64,000 bases of DNA from NCBI RefSeq assembly GCF_900220975.1, contig NZ_OBQD01000013.1, positions 62,001-126,000 of the forward strand, given 5' to 3'. Source of the stretch: Rhizobium subbaraonis. GTDB lineage: Bacteria > Pseudomonadota > Alphaproteobacteria > Rhizobiales > Rhizobiaceae. Below are positions 9,768-18,959 of this stretch, one piece after another (positions within the stretch are counted from its first letter, which is position 1; every line of letters begins with the position of its first letter). The notes beneath the pieces are model-generated. The model saw only the letters and a program-made list of their open reading frames with translations, ran no database searches and was not told the origin of the DNA. Made by a program: the position numbers and the translations under genes.

Positions 9768-10454
9768 CTACCGCACGACAATTCGTGCCTTGGAAGGTAC
9801 TCGGGTATAGAGGTCGACGACCTCCTGATTGATCAGCCGGACGCACCCGGAGGAGACGGACTTTCCAATGGAGTCCCACTCACGGGTGCCGTGCAGTCGA
9901 TAGAGGGTATCTTCTCCATTCTGGAAAATGTAGAGGGCCCGCGCGCCGAGAGCATTGTTCGGTCCCGGTTCCTGGCCGCCGTTTTCGACGGAGAATTTCG
10001 CTAGCTCGGGTTGGCGCGCAATCATTTCCGCCGGCGGCTTCCAACGCGGCCACTTCTGGCGCCACTGGATGACACCCTCCCCTTCCCACGCAAACCCCGC
10101 ACGGCCGAGGCCAACGCCGTAACGCATGGCCGTACCACCCGGCTCCACGACGTAGAGGAACTTCGAGCCCGTATCGACTACCACCGTACCGGCAGGCTCG
10201 CCCGTCGTGTTGAGCACGCGCTGGCGATAGAATTTCGGATCGATCTGCCGATAGGGGACGGCCGGTAGCTGATAGTCACCATCCTCCATTGCAGCGTAAC
10301 GGGCGGCCAGGTCTTCTTCACTCGGCAGGCCCATCGGACGCCGCGCTGCGCTGGGCGTGGCGGGAGTCGACGTCGTGGAGCATGCAGTCAGCGTGAGTGA
10401 AAGTATGCCCGCAAGAAATCCGCGGCGTGCGACAGTGGTGTTATCTTCAAGCAT
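9768..10454 (-). CDS. L,D-transpeptidase (YkuD), lipoprotein/exported
   Basis: A 228-residue YkuD-domain enzyme that makes 3-3 cross-links in peptidoglycan or attaches proteins to it. The catalytic block HGTREWDSIGKSVSSGCVRL near the C-terminus contains the His and Cys of the family. The ATG at 10454 is chosen over 10484 because of an AGGGACA ribosome site. A twin-arginine-like RRGFL and a lipobox-like LTAC follow, so the protein may be lipid-anchored. It is the last gene of the dsbA-PPIase-YafK operon. A 46-codon remnant of a close relative lies at 63042. Confidence 0.85.
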   Translation of the reverse strand: MLEDNTTVARRGFLAGILSLTLTACSTTSTPATPSAARRPMGLPSEEDLAARYAAMEDGDYQLPAVPYRQIDPKFYRQRVLNTTGEPAGTVVVDTGSKFLYVVEPGGTAMRYGVGLGRAGFAWEGEGVIQWRQKWPRWKPPAEMIARQPELAKFSVENGGQEPGPNNALGARALYIFQNGEDTLYRLHGTREWDSIGKSVSSGCVRLINQEVVDLYTRVPSKARIVVR

Positions 10455-10480
10455 TCTTGTCCCTTTTTTTGGACGCCCGG

Positions 10481-10657
10481 TCATTTCCCGATCGCTGCAG
10501 CGCCGCTTGCTGGCGCCGACATTCTCATTTCGCTGCGGATGTGGAGGGCGCTGTAGGCGGTGACGGACACAGCGAAGCCCAAAAGAACAAAAAGCACTAT
10601 CCAGTTCTTCCGCCGAATCTTGCGAACGCGTTGCTGAATATCGTCCGAATCAGTCAT
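10481..10657 (-). CDS. Small single-helix membrane protein
   Basis: A 58-residue protein with a basic N-terminus (RVRKIRRKN), one membrane helix (WIVLFVLLGFAVSVTAY) and a short tail. The size and the basic-then-hydrophobic pattern recall CoxF-like proteins, but that is only a resemblance. Its start overlaps the stop of the upstream YafK-type gene (ATGACTGA), and the next gene begins 26 bases later, so it is translated within the operon. Function unknown. Confidence 0.65.
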   Translation of the reverse strand: MTDSDDIQQRVRKIRRKNWIVLFVLLGFAVSVTAYSALHIRSEMRMSAPASGAAAIGK

Positions 10658-11693
10658 TCGACGGCTCACTGATCACAGCAGACCTACCCGAATAGGGGTC
10701 GACCAATGCTGCCTCCGGGCGACTGACCGGATACTTTATGATCGAGATGTCCTCGGCCAGTTTGGAAGCTCCTTGTTTCTTCAAGAGAGTTCGAAAGCTC
10801 GAATGCATGCCACCGTCCACATAAGCGAGCGCTGGCGTCGACTTTTCGACGGAAAGCGCTGCCTCCACCTTGCCACGCTCGGCCGCGACCAAGGCCTGAA
10901 GATCTGCCGAAGCAATGCTTTTCGCCGGCGGGCACGCGGTGAGCGGATTGCGCGGATCGCCGCCATCGAACTCCCGGTTGAAGACATATCGGCGATCGCA
11001 GGCGGCGACCTTCGGCTGTCGCTTGGAGAGGTCGAAGTAGTCGTAACCCTCCTTCAAGGTCAGCCAGAATGACATATTCGGATCGCTCCGATGCTTGCCG
11101 AAGTTTTCGGCGGTCATGCGGAAAGGATAGGCCTGAACCTGAAAGCGATCCTGACCACTCTGCAGGGCTTTTTGCACGATGGCATAAATTTCCCCGACGC
11201 CCTGGTCAGTCATGGCGTAACAACCCGACGAGGAACACGCGCCGTGGACCATCAGCGCTTCGCCGCTATAGCCGAGCGCAGCCTCCAGACGGTTTGGATA
11301 GCCGAGATTGAACGAAACATAATATTGCGACTTCGGATTCAGCATGCTGGCCGAGACATGATAGAAGCCCTCCGGAGCCTGGCGATCGCCTTCTTTCGTC
11401 TTTGGACCGAGTTTGCCAGACCAGCGGCACATCGGATAAGTCTTGAAGAGTTTGTAGCGGCCGGACGCATCCGCCTTCCACAACTCCAGCTCACTCTCCT
11501 GCTTGAATATCCGCACGAGTACCGGATCCTCCGGGCGCATGCCTTTCTTCCCCAGTTCGGTGACTACGGCAACTGAAAGCTTTGGCGGTTCGCCCGAGAG
11601 CTCGGCAAGCTCCATCGCGACACATCCCGATAGCCCAATCGCAATGACGGACATGGCAAGGAGTCTTGGTAGTAGAGACTGGCGTGAACGCAT
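10650..11693 (-). CDS. YafK-type L,D-transpeptidase/endopeptidase lipoprotein
   Basis: A 347-residue protein of the YafK (DpaA) branch of YkuD enzymes. The catalytic segment HGACSSSGCYAM gives the His/Cys pair. In E. coli this branch detaches Braun lipoprotein from peptidoglycan. The ATG at 11693 yields a signal with lipobox LSGC. A C-terminal extension of about 150 residues beyond the catalytic domain is of unknown role. It follows the PPIase gene by 70 bases on the same strand. Confidence 0.8.
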   Translation of the reverse strand: MRSRQSLLPRLLAMSVIAIGLSGCVAMELAELSGEPPKLSVAVVTELGKKGMRPEDPVLVRIFKQESELELWKADASGRYKLFKTYPMCRWSGKLGPKTKEGDRQAPEGFYHVSASMLNPKSQYYVSFNLGYPNRLEAALGYSGEALMVHGACSSSGCYAMTDQGVGEIYAIVQKALQSGQDRFQVQAYPFRMTAENFGKHRSDPNMSFWLTLKEGYDYFDLSKRQPKVAACDRRYVFNREFDGGDPRNPLTACPPAKSIASADLQALVAAERGKVEAALSVEKSTPALAYVDGGMHSSFRTLLKKQGASKLAEDISIIKYPVSRPEAALVDPYSGRSAVISEPSND

Positions 11694-11763
11694 GAGATGC
11701 CGAGATAGACGAATGCAAGGCCAAGCAGAGCGGATTAGTAGAAAGAGGCGGCGGCGCCTCGTG

Positions 11764-12636
11764 CTATTCCTCACCCTCGGCGCCGTGCTCGTGTCCGTCA
11801 TTCGATCCTTCGGGCATAGCGACGTCAGGAACGAGCTTCTCGATACGCGCACCCGCCTTGAGGTCGGCCATGATCTTGCGCGCCGCCTGGGCTTCCATGC
11901 TACGGCGCAATTCCGCCGAGACCGCTTCGAACGCCGGTGGTTTACGCTCGCGCCGTTCTTCGAGCCTCACGACGTGAAAGCCGAAGGGCGTTTCAATGGG
12001 CCTCGAGGAAAGCTCGCCGGGCTTCATCGTCATGATGGCTGTTCCCAATTCCGAAGGGAACTGCTCGGTGGTTAGAAAGCCGAGATCGCCGCCGTTTTCC
12101 TTCGACGCCTCGTCCAGCGAAGCCTTTTTGGCCACCTCATCGAAAGGCTTTCCCTCAGAGATTTCCTTGAGTGTCGCTTCGGCACTGGGCCGATCCTTCA
12201 GGAGAATGTGCCGGACACGAACCTCTTCAACAGCCGGCATCGCCGCCACGCGTTCATCATACACCTTGCGTAGGGCATCTTCGGTAACGGCCGCCGCTGC
12301 AGCCTTAGCGAGATACGCCTGGCGCAGCGCCTGCTGCTTGAGAAGCGCCATCTGCCGCTTGAACGTCTCGTCGTTCTCCATGCCTTCCTTGATTGCCTTA
12401 TCCGAAACTACCTTGAGGTCGATCAGCGCGTCGACGACCGCCGATTTCCTGGCCTCTGGCGTGGCTCCGGGATTGGGATCGCCGAGGAACGGAGTTGCGA
12501 ACGTTACGTCGGATTCCAGAATCTCTGCATCCCCGACGCGGGCCGCAACCCGGTCCGCCCGTTCCTCAGCGAAGGCTGGAACGGCCGTTAGAATGAGCCC
12601 CGCAAACAGGCTGTTTATGATGCTCTTGACAATCAT
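11764..12636 (-). CDS. Periplasmic parvulin-type peptidyl-prolyl isomerase (PrsA/SurA-like)
   Basis: A 290-residue exported PPIase. Residues 1-23 are a signal peptide; a SurA_N-like helical region follows, and the rotamase domain (VRHILLKDRPSAEATLKEI through GFHVVRLEER) is at about residues 135-235. The C-terminus is acidic and His-containing (DGHEHGAEGEE). It should help fold envelope proteins. Its ATG overlaps the dsbA stop (ATGA), so the two are translationally coupled, which suits a disulfide-plus-proline folding pair. Confidence 0.85.
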   Translation of the reverse strand: MIVKSIINSLFAGLILTAVPAFAEERADRVAARVGDAEILESDVTFATPFLGDPNPGATPEARKSAVVDALIDLKVVSDKAIKEGMENDETFKRQMALLKQQALRQAYLAKAAAAAVTEDALRKVYDERVAAMPAVEEVRVRHILLKDRPSAEATLKEISEGKPFDEVAKKASLDEASKENGGDLGFLTTEQFPSELGTAIMTMKPGELSSRPIETPFGFHVVRLEERRERKPPAFEAVSAELRRSMEAQAARKIMADLKAGARIEKLVPDVAMPEGSNDGHEHGAEGEE

Positions 12637-13274
12637 TTCCCTGCTCCTGCAACCAGCGGCTCGATAATGGAGCGCAACTGCTCGATCGGCATGACACCAG
12701 TGTATTTCTCGCCGTTTATGAAGAAGGTCGGCGTCGAATCAACACCGAGTTCCTGGCCACGCGCGGCGACAGCATTGACTTTGTCGAGGAGGACCTGATC
12801 GCTCAAGCAGGCCTCAAGATCTGCCTCCTTCAGGCCCGTCATGGACAGAACCGAAAGAAAGCCCTGCTTCCCGTCTTGCGCACGTGCCCAACGCTGCTGA
12901 TTTCGGAAAAGGAGATCGACCGTCGGATACCATTTGTCGTCGCCCATGCAGCGGGAAAGCATGAAAGCGGCGGTCGCGCGCGGATCGAACGGAAACTCGC
13001 GGAGAATGAAGCGGACCTTGCCGGTATCGATGAACTCGGCCTTGAAGGCCGGCCAGACGTTCAGGTGAAAGTTGGCACAGTGGCCGCACGTCATCGACGC
13101 ATATTCGATAACAGTAACAGGGGCATCGTCCCGTCCCAAAATCCATTCAGGCAAAGGGCCGGGCTGCATGAGATCAGGCTTCACACCAGCAGTGTTTTCC
13201 TGTGCAAGAACATGGTTTGCAGCAAGCAAGGTGAAACCCGCCGCGGTCGATGCCAAAAATTGCCGCCTGAACAT
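12633..13274 (-). CDS. DsbA-family thiol:disulfide oxidoreductase
   Basis: A 213-residue periplasmic thioredoxin-fold protein with the active site C63-G-H-C66 and a cis-Pro loop (STPTFFINGEKY). The ATG at 13274 is chosen because it has a GGAGACGAC ribosome site and lies 26 bases after a MerR-type -10 element; the alternative ATG at 13298 overlaps that -10. It is the first gene of an operon that continues with the PPIase and two L,D-transpeptidases. Confidence 0.85.
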   Translation of the reverse strand: MFRRQFLASTAAGFTLLAANHVLAQENTAGVKPDLMQPGPLPEWILGRDDAPVTVIEYASMTCGHCANFHLNVWPAFKAEFIDTGKVRFILREFPFDPRATAAFMLSRCMGDDKWYPTVDLLFRNQQRWARAQDGKQGFLSVLSMTGLKEADLEACLSDQVLLDKVNAVAARGQELGVDSTPTFFINGEKYTGVMPIEQLRSIIEPLVAGAGK

Positions 13275-13299
13275 GTCGTCTCCAAATCGAGGGAGCATG

Positions 13300-13330
13300 A
13301 TCATAAAACCTCTAGCTGCTTGAGGTGCAA
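13300..13330 (-). promoter_or_regulatory. MerR-type promoter of the dsbA-PPIase-LDT operon
   Basis: On the minus strand, -35 TTGCAC and -10 TATGAT are separated by exactly 19 bases, and the spacer CTCAAGCAGCTAGAGGTTT carries the CTC(T/A)AG-N-GCTAGAG core shared with six other sites in this window. The long 19-bp spacer is the hallmark of MerR-activated promoters. Confidence 0.7.
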
Positions 13331-13466
13331 GTACGCGGAAGCGCGCATTCTTTAAAAAATCAGGATTGGCGAGAAGCCGACTGAAAATGAAGCTCAGATA
13401 ACCGCTTGTTAAGCACAATGTCGTGAGATTGGTATTCAGGACCAGAGCGACCCGGGCGTTACACGC

Positions 13467-13790
13467 ATGCACAACGCTGTCATGAGTTTGATGATTGTCT
13501 TCCTGATGTCGCTGGTCGTCGGAATAAGCACAGCTGACTCGGCCGCGGCCCGCGGCCACGCATTGCCCGAGCCGTTGCAGATCACTGCAAGCCTCCCCAC
13601 GATAGACGCCGTTGATGCGACACCTGTCCACCCGGCGCGAGCAGACACCTGTCATGAGGCTTGCCATTGGATGGTCGCATGGCTTTGGCCGGCGACCGGA
13701 GAAGTTCACCACGTCCGCGCCGGCCGTGCCGCGGACATACCGCTCCCGGGTCCAATCCGACTTGTCCTGCCCCCTCCTCGTTTGGCTTGA
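13467..13790 (+). CDS. Hypothetical secreted protein
   Basis: A 107-residue frame with a convincing signal sequence (hydrophobic residues 5-20, then STADSAAARGH) and two Cys-His pairs (TCHEACHW). I do not recognise a family. It is on the same strand as, and just before, the second YkuD gene. The opposite strand also carries a long frame that extends the dsbA gene upstream, so coding status is uncertain; the signal peptide favours this one. Confidence 0.35.
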   Translation: MHNAVMSLMIVFLMSLVVGISTADSAAARGHALPEPLQITASLPTIDAVDATPVHPARADTCHEACHWMVAWLWPATGEVHHVRAGRAADIPLPGPIRLVLPPPRLA

Positions 13791-13933
13791 ATCCAGCAGA
13801 CGACCCAGGATGCGTCGCGCGACTGCCACTGACAAAGCCGCCAGCGTCCTTTCGCCCCATGCGCAACCATTCCCATTTCATCGCGGATCGCGGATGGCCA
13901 ATGAGCGCCCTGCCCGCTGCAAGGATCACTGTC

Positions 13934-14560
13934 ATGAGACGCCTTTTGAAATCCGACAACAACACCAAATCGGCGGAGCCGATCGCCTCGCTGCTTCTGG
14001 ATCGACGGGCCTTCGGTTTCGCCGCCTTTACCGTGCTCGCGGCACCGGCACTTGCCCTCGCGCAAGGCAAGAAGCGCACGATCGATATCGACGAGCGATT
14101 TCTGCCTCAGTTGGTGACTTCACCCTATCCGGACCCAGCCGGAACCATCATCGTCGTGCCGAAGGACCGCTATCTCTATCTGGTCGAGGAGGGAGGCTTT
14201 GCCCGCCGCTATGGCGTGGGCGTCGGCCGCGCGGGCCTGGCGTTTGCCGGCTCGGCGACCGTCGGCCGGAAAGCAAAATGGCCGAGCTGGCGCCCAACTG
14301 ACAACATGATCAAGCGCGACCCAAAGAAATATGCGCGCTATGCCGGTGGAGTTCCCGGCGGACCGAAGAATCCGTTGGGCTCCAGGGCCCTCTACTTGTT
14401 TCGAGACGGCAGAGACACGCTCTATCGCATCCACGGTACGACCGAGCCGTGGACGATCGGCAAGGCCGTTTCGAACGGTTGCATCCGGATGGTCAACGAC
14501 CATGTCGAAGACCTCTATGAGCGCGTGCCAGTGGGAACACGCGTCTTGGTGGTATCGTGA
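13934..14560 (+). CDS. L,D-transpeptidase (YkuD)
   Basis: A 208-residue exported enzyme with the YkuD catalytic block HGTTEPWTIGKAVSNGCIRM, forming 3-3 peptidoglycan links or protein-peptidoglycan links. The ATG at 13934 has an AAGGA site 8 bases upstream; an ATG at 13901 is the alternative. The signal region (FGFAAFTVLAAPALALAQ) follows a basic stretch. It is the third enzyme of the YkuD superfamily within 5 kb. It overlaps the next gene at TGATG. Confidence 0.85.
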   Translation: MRRLLKSDNNTKSAEPIASLLLDRRAFGFAAFTVLAAPALALAQGKKRTIDIDERFLPQLVTSPYPDPAGTIIVVPKDRYLYLVEEGGFARRYGVGVGRAGLAFAGSATVGRKAKWPSWRPTDNMIKRDPKKYARYAGGVPGGPKNPLGSRALYLFRDGRDTLYRIHGTTEPWTIGKAVSNGCIRMVNDHVEDLYERVPVGTRVLVVS

Positions 14561-15612
14561 TGACGCGGCAGTTGCTTGTCATCGGAGCCGGCCAGGCTGG
14601 CCTTTCCGCAGGGTATTACCTGCGCAAGGCGGGCTTGCCTTTCCTGATCGTCGACGCTCATCCACGCGTCGGCGACAGCTGGCGCAGCCGCTACGCCTCG
14701 TTGACCCTGTTCACTCCACGCCAGTTCAGCGCCCTTCCCGGTCTGCAGCTTGCCGGCAACCGTGAACAGTATCCGAGCGGCGAGGAGTTTGCTACCTACC
14801 TTGAAGACTACGCCGCGCGCTTCAGCCTGCCGGTACAATCGGGAACGCGGGTCGTGCGCTTGTGGCGAGCGGACGGAGGCTTTCTCGCAGAAACGGACTC
14901 GGGCAAGAAGATCGAAGCAAATGAAGTGATTGTCGCGACCGGCGGCTTCCAGCAACCGATAATTCCATCCATCTCTACCGGCTTCAGCGCCGAGGTTCAG
15001 CAACTGACGCCGCAGTCCTATCATGACCCTGCCGAACTACCCGATGGACCGGTCCTCGTCGTCGGAGACGGTGCAAGCGGCCGTGACATCGCGCTTGAAT
15101 GCCGGACCGTGCAACCTGTCATGCTTTCCCGCGGCAAGACTCGAAAACTCCTCCCGGAACGGTTGTTCGGGAAGTCGATATGGTGGTGGCTCCAGTTGCT
15201 GGGTATCCTGAAAGCCTCGTCGGAGTCATGGATCGGCCGCAAGGTGCGCGCAGCGGACGCCTTTCCCGACCGCGGGCAAGGCGACGAAAACCTGGTGCAG
15301 GCGGGTATCCGGCTTGTGCCACGCCTTGTCGCTGCCTCAGGCGAGACGGCCAAGTTTTCCGACGGCAGTTCCGCCAGCGTCCGGACGGTTGTTTGGGCGA
15401 CCGGCTATCGCGATGAGACGGCCTGGGTCGATATTCCTTCGGCCGTGGGACCGGATGGTGCGCTCTCACATCGGAACGGCATTTCCCCTGTGCCTGGCCT
15501 CTACTTCGTCGGCCGGCCATGGCAGCGAAACCGTGCGTCCGCGCTCGTCATGGGCGCAGGCCCAGATGCCGATCTCATCGTCCAGGAAATTTTGCGCCAA
15601 CAGAACCGCTAG
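14560..15612 (+). CDS. FAD/NAD(P)-binding monooxygenase, CzcO-like
   Basis: A 350-residue flavoprotein with two Rossmann motifs: GAGQAG at residues 9-14 for FAD and GDGASG at about 171-176 for NAD(P)H. The ATGYR motif near the C-terminus is characteristic of flavin-containing monooxygenase/CzcO-like proteins, which are often found in metal-resistance islands. The substrate is unknown. The ATG at 14560 overlaps the previous stop; a GTG at 14557 is also possible. Confidence 0.75.
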   Translation: MTRQLLVIGAGQAGLSAGYYLRKAGLPFLIVDAHPRVGDSWRSRYASLTLFTPRQFSALPGLQLAGNREQYPSGEEFATYLEDYAARFSLPVQSGTRVVRLWRADGGFLAETDSGKKIEANEVIVATGGFQQPIIPSISTGFSAEVQQLTPQSYHDPAELPDGPVLVVGDGASGRDIALECRTVQPVMLSRGKTRKLLPERLFGKSIWWWLQLLGILKASSESWIGRKVRAADAFPDRGQGDENLVQAGIRLVPRLVAASGETAKFSDGSSASVRTVVWATGYRDETAWVDIPSAVGPDGALSHRNGISPVPGLYFVGRPWQRNRASALVMGAGPDADLIVQEILRQQNR

Positions 15613-15654
15613 GGAAACGGGCCGGGGCAATACCTGACACCTCTGCATATTGTG

Positions 15655-15768
15655 TCACGTTCCAATCGCAAGTTTTATGGCGAAGCCGACAAGCGTGATC
15701 GTCAGGACACCAGCCACCCAGAGCCCAACGAACCAGATAAACCGGCGCCCGATGCCGCCGTCACCCAT
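15655..15768 (-). CDS. Small CydX-like oxidase subunit (DUF2474)
   Basis: A 37-residue protein with one membrane helix (FIWFVGLWVAGVLTITLVGFAIKL). It follows cioB with an ATGA overlap, exactly where the short accessory subunit of bd-type oxidases is encoded. Length and position fit DUF2474. Confidence 0.7.
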   Translation of the reverse strand: MGDGGIGRRFIWFVGLWVAGVLTITLVGFAIKLAIGT

Positions 15769-16772
15769 CAATGATACCCCTCCTCCGGATCGACTTTGCC
15801 GCGGAAGACCCAATAGGCATATGCCGTGTAGGCAAGGATCATAGGTACCAGTACAAGCGCGCCGACAAGCAGAAAGCTGAGGCTTTCGTCTGGGGCGGCG
15901 GCCTCCCAAATAGTGACGGAGGTCGGTACGATGTAAGGATAGAAGCTGATGCCGATACCGGCAAAGCCAAGCACAAAGAGGCCGAGTGAAGCCGCAAACG
16001 GCCGCGTGTCATGACCTGTGCGCAAGCCCTGGATTAGAAGAAAGAAGCAGGCGAGGAGCAGCGCGGGCACGATGAGGCTGAAGGCGATGGTCGGCCAGCC
16101 GAACCAGCGGTCAAGATAGGCGGGCTCAAGGAAGGGGGTCCACAGGCTGAAGACGCCCATGGACGCGAGTGTGCCGACACCGGAGCGCATGGCCAGCGCG
16201 CGAGCGCGTTCAGACAACGGGCCGGAAGTCTTCATGACGAGCCAGGTCGCACCGAGCAACGCATAGCCGATGAGAAGCGCAAGACCGGTCGCGACCGAAA
16301 ATGGCGTCAGCCAATCCCACCAGCCGCCGGTATAGGCGCGGTTTTCTACCGGAATGCCCTGAACCAGCGCACCAAGCGCCACCCCTTGCGAGAAGGCGGC
16401 GACCATGGACCCACCGGCAAAGGAGATGTCCCAGAGAAACTCGCCGCGCTTCGTGCGCCAACGGTATTCGAAGGCGACGCCACGAAAGATGAGGCCGAGC
16501 AGCATGGCGGTGAGCGGAATATATAGCGCGGGCAGAATAGTCGCGTAGGCAAGCGGGAAGACGGCGAGGAGACCGCCACCGCCCAGCACCAGCCAGGTCT
16601 CGTTGCCGTCCCAGACGGGCGCCACGGAATTCATCATGACGTCGCGGTCGTGCTTCTCCTTGAAGAAGGGGAAGAGAATGCCGACGCCGAGATCGAAACC
16701 GTCGAGAATGACATAGGCGAGCACCGCGAAGGCGATGACGGCCGCCCAGATGAACGGAAGGTCAAATTCCAT
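15768..16772 (-). CDS. cioB: Cyanide-insensitive quinol oxidase subunit II (CydB family)
   Basis: A 334-residue membrane protein with the CydB signature start MEFDLPFIWAAVIAFAVLAYVILDGFDLGVGILFPF and the WDGNETWLV motif. It pairs with CioA to form a quinol oxidase in the inner membrane that reduces oxygen and resists copper- or cyanide-type poisons of haem-copper oxidases. Its start overlaps the cioA end by 11 bases. Confidence 0.9.
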   Translation of the reverse strand: MEFDLPFIWAAVIAFAVLAYVILDGFDLGVGILFPFFKEKHDRDVMMNSVAPVWDGNETWLVLGGGGLLAVFPLAYATILPALYIPLTAMLLGLIFRGVAFEYRWRTKRGEFLWDISFAGGSMVAAFSQGVALGALVQGIPVENRAYTGGWWDWLTPFSVATGLALLIGYALLGATWLVMKTSGPLSERARALAMRSGVGTLASMGVFSLWTPFLEPAYLDRWFGWPTIAFSLIVPALLLACFFLLIQGLRTGHDTRPFAASLGLFVLGFAGIGISFYPYIVPTSVTIWEAAAPDESLSFLLVGALVLVPMILAYTAYAYWVFRGKVDPEEGYH

Positions 16773-18180
16773 GGTGGTAGCTCCCGGACTTGCTGGCAAC
16801 GGCGGGGGCTGGCGTGATCCCCGCGGAGCGGATCGGACCGCCTTGCAGGTCCGGCATCGGATCGCGCGGCAGGCGGCCCATCAGGCGTAGAATGTAGAAG
16901 GTTCCGGCGCCGAAGACGAGGAAGTAGACAACGATGAACGCGACGAGCGACGTGGCTACGGCCGGTGCGTCGACAGGCGAAATCGATTCAGCCGTCAGAA
17001 GGTGCCCGTAGATCGTATAGGGCTGGCGGCCAACCTCCGTCGTCACCCAGCCGGCAAGCACGGCAACGAAGCCGGCAGGCCCCATCAGGACCGCGGTGCG
17101 ATGCAGCCAGCGGTTCTCGCCGAGCGTCCCGCGCCACCGACACCACAGCGACCAGAGCCCGATGCCCAGCATGGCAAAGCCGATGGCGACCATGATGCGG
17201 AAGGACCAGAAGACGATGCCGACCGGCGGATGCAGCTCCTTCGGCACCGTATCGAGCCCGGCCAGCGGCGCATTAAGGTCATGCTTCAGGATGAGGCTCG
17301 ACAGTTTCGGGATCTCGATGGCGTAGTCGACGCGCTGTTCTGCCGAATTCGGAATGCCGAAGAGGATGAGCGGCGCGCCGTCGGGATGACTCTGGTAGTG
17401 CCCCTCCATCGCCATGACCTTGGCTGGCTGGTGCTCCAGCGTGTTGAGGCCGTGCATGTCGCCGGCGAAGATCTGGATCGGCGCGACGATCGCGGCCATC
17501 CACATGGCCATGGAGAACATCTTTTTCGCGCGCTTCGGCGCATCGCCGCGCAGGAGATGATAGGCGCCGACCGCCCCGACCACGAAGGCGGTGGTGAGAT
17601 AGGCGGCGAGCACCATATGCACGAGCCGGTAAGGGAAGGACGGGTTGAAGATCACCGCCCACCAGTCGGTTGGAACGTACTGACCTACCTCGTTGACGGC
17701 GAAACCTGCCGGTGTCTGCATCCAGGAATTCACGGCAAGGATCCAAGTGGCCGAGATCAGCGTGCCGACGGCCACCATCAGCGTCGCGAAGAAATGCAGC
17801 TTCGGCCCGACGCGCTTGAGGCCGAACAGCATGACGCCGAGGAAGCCGGCCTCCAGGAAAAAGGCCGTCAGCACCTCGTAGCCCATCAGCGGGCCGATGA
17901 CCGGCCCCGCCTTGTCGGAGAAGACGCTCCAGTTGGTGCCGAACTGGTAAGACATGACGATGCCGGACACGACGCCCATGCCGAAGGCGAGCGCAAAGAT
18001 CGTCTTCCAGAAATTGAAGAGCGCGAGATAGACCTCATCCTTCGTCCACAGCCACAACCCTTCCAACACGGCGAGATAGCTCGCCAGCCCGATGGAGAAG
18101 GCCGGGAACACGATGTGGAAGGAGACCGTGAAGGCGAACTGGAACCGGGCGAGAAGGGTTGCGTCCAGTGTCTCGAACAT
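16762..18180 (-). CDS. cioA: Cyanide-insensitive quinol oxidase subunit I (CydA family)
   Basis: A 472-residue CydA homologue. The GWVTTEVGRQPY segment, the haem-ligand region and the short quinol loop place it with the cyanide-insensitive (Cio) branch rather than E. coli-type CydA. The ATG at 18180 is the natural start (MFETLDATLLARFQFAFTV); frames further upstream add non-family sequence. An oxidase without copper would keep respiration running under metal stress, which fits the cargo. Confidence 0.9.
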   Translation of the reverse strand: MFETLDATLLARFQFAFTVSFHIVFPAFSIGLASYLAVLEGLWLWTKDEVYLALFNFWKTIFALAFGMGVVSGIVMSYQFGTNWSVFSDKAGPVIGPLMGYEVLTAFFLEAGFLGVMLFGLKRVGPKLHFFATLMVAVGTLISATWILAVNSWMQTPAGFAVNEVGQYVPTDWWAVIFNPSFPYRLVHMVLAAYLTTAFVVGAVGAYHLLRGDAPKRAKKMFSMAMWMAAIVAPIQIFAGDMHGLNTLEHQPAKVMAMEGHYQSHPDGAPLILFGIPNSAEQRVDYAIEIPKLSSLILKHDLNAPLAGLDTVPKELHPPVGIVFWSFRIMVAIGFAMLGIGLWSLWCRWRGTLGENRWLHRTAVLMGPAGFVAVLAGWVTTEVGRQPYTIYGHLLTAESISPVDAPAVATSLVAFIVVYFLVFGAGTFYILRLMGRLPRDPMPDLQGGPIRSAGITPAPAVASKSGSYHHGI

Positions 18181-18560
18181 CGGCCACGTCCTTTCTGAAG
18201 CTGCTGGGGATGACTGCTGGCTGCGGTCACGCAAAAGAATGCGTTTCAGAATAGGCAAAGGTCAATTCTACAAATCTGCCCATGTTGCCGCAGCGCGACA
18301 ATCAAGCGCGTGTGGCATTTCGCTCACCAACAATGGATCTCTCGGCACGTTCTCAATCTTGCCGACGGAGTCGCAAAATCCTGCCGGACGCGGAGTATCG
18401 ACAGAGCAGAAGCAGCTTCCCTTCCGGCGCGGGACGCTGCAATCTCGACGCGAAGACCAAAACCGCGCTCTTCCACGTTCAACCAAGTTCACCGCCGGGA
18501 CAAGAAGGTGTGATTGTCCTTTTACAATCCTCCGCGCTAGATCCGCGTCAGGAGGGTCCC
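18181..18560. other. Intergenic region upstream of cioA
   Basis: No convincing gene. It must hold the cioA promoter (minus strand) and the leader of the small membrane protein at 18561, which has a strong CAGGAGG ribosome site. No MerR-type palindrome was seen. Confidence 0.5.
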
Positions 18561-18761
18561 ATGCGCAAAACACTGAAGGCCGCCTGGTGGATCGGACTAT
18601 TTTCCTTCCTCGCCTATGGGGCCGTCAAACTTGTCTTCGCCGTGGCATGCAATCTCGGTGGTCACAACATGACCGAAGCGATCTTCGGCGTGACCACACC
18701 AATCATTCTCGGCCTAGCGATTGGTGTGGAGGCTTTTCTCTGGTTTCGGCAAGCGCACTAA
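18561..18761 (+). CDS. Small two-helix membrane protein
   Basis: A 66-residue protein with two predicted membrane helices (WWIGLFSFLAYGAVKLVFAVAC and FGVTTPIILGLAIGVEAFLWF). The ATG at 18561 is preceded by a near-ideal AGGAGG site. No family recognised. It lies between the oxidase and PBP2 genes and may be a single-gene unit. Confidence 0.6.
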   Translation: MRKTLKAAWWIGLFSFLAYGAVKLVFAVACNLGGHNMTEAIFGVTTPIILGLAIGVEAFLWFRQAH

Positions 18762-18959
18762 ACTCATATTGTTGCATACATATGCTAAGGCTCATAAATG
18801 AATCGAATAAACAACAACTTAACTGTATATTAATGCAACTTTAATCGAATGCCACGCTTCACTGACGCTTTCCTTGGCTTCAAGCCATTAAAAACGCATC
18901 CTCGCAATCGTGAACGGTGAAGATGAGTTTTTGCCGGGTTAGGCTTGGGTGTCGTCAAC

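Noticed and set aside
17002-18198. 398-codon plus-strand frame opposite cioA
   Set aside because: The composition is charged and repetitive (His/Arg/Glu) and cioA on the other strand is an unmistakable CydA homologue.
18328-18345. A short match reminiscent of the start of eukaryotic 5.8S rRNA (ACAATGGATCTCTCGGC)
   Set aside because: Similarity ends after about 17 bases and there is no rRNA context; coincidence.
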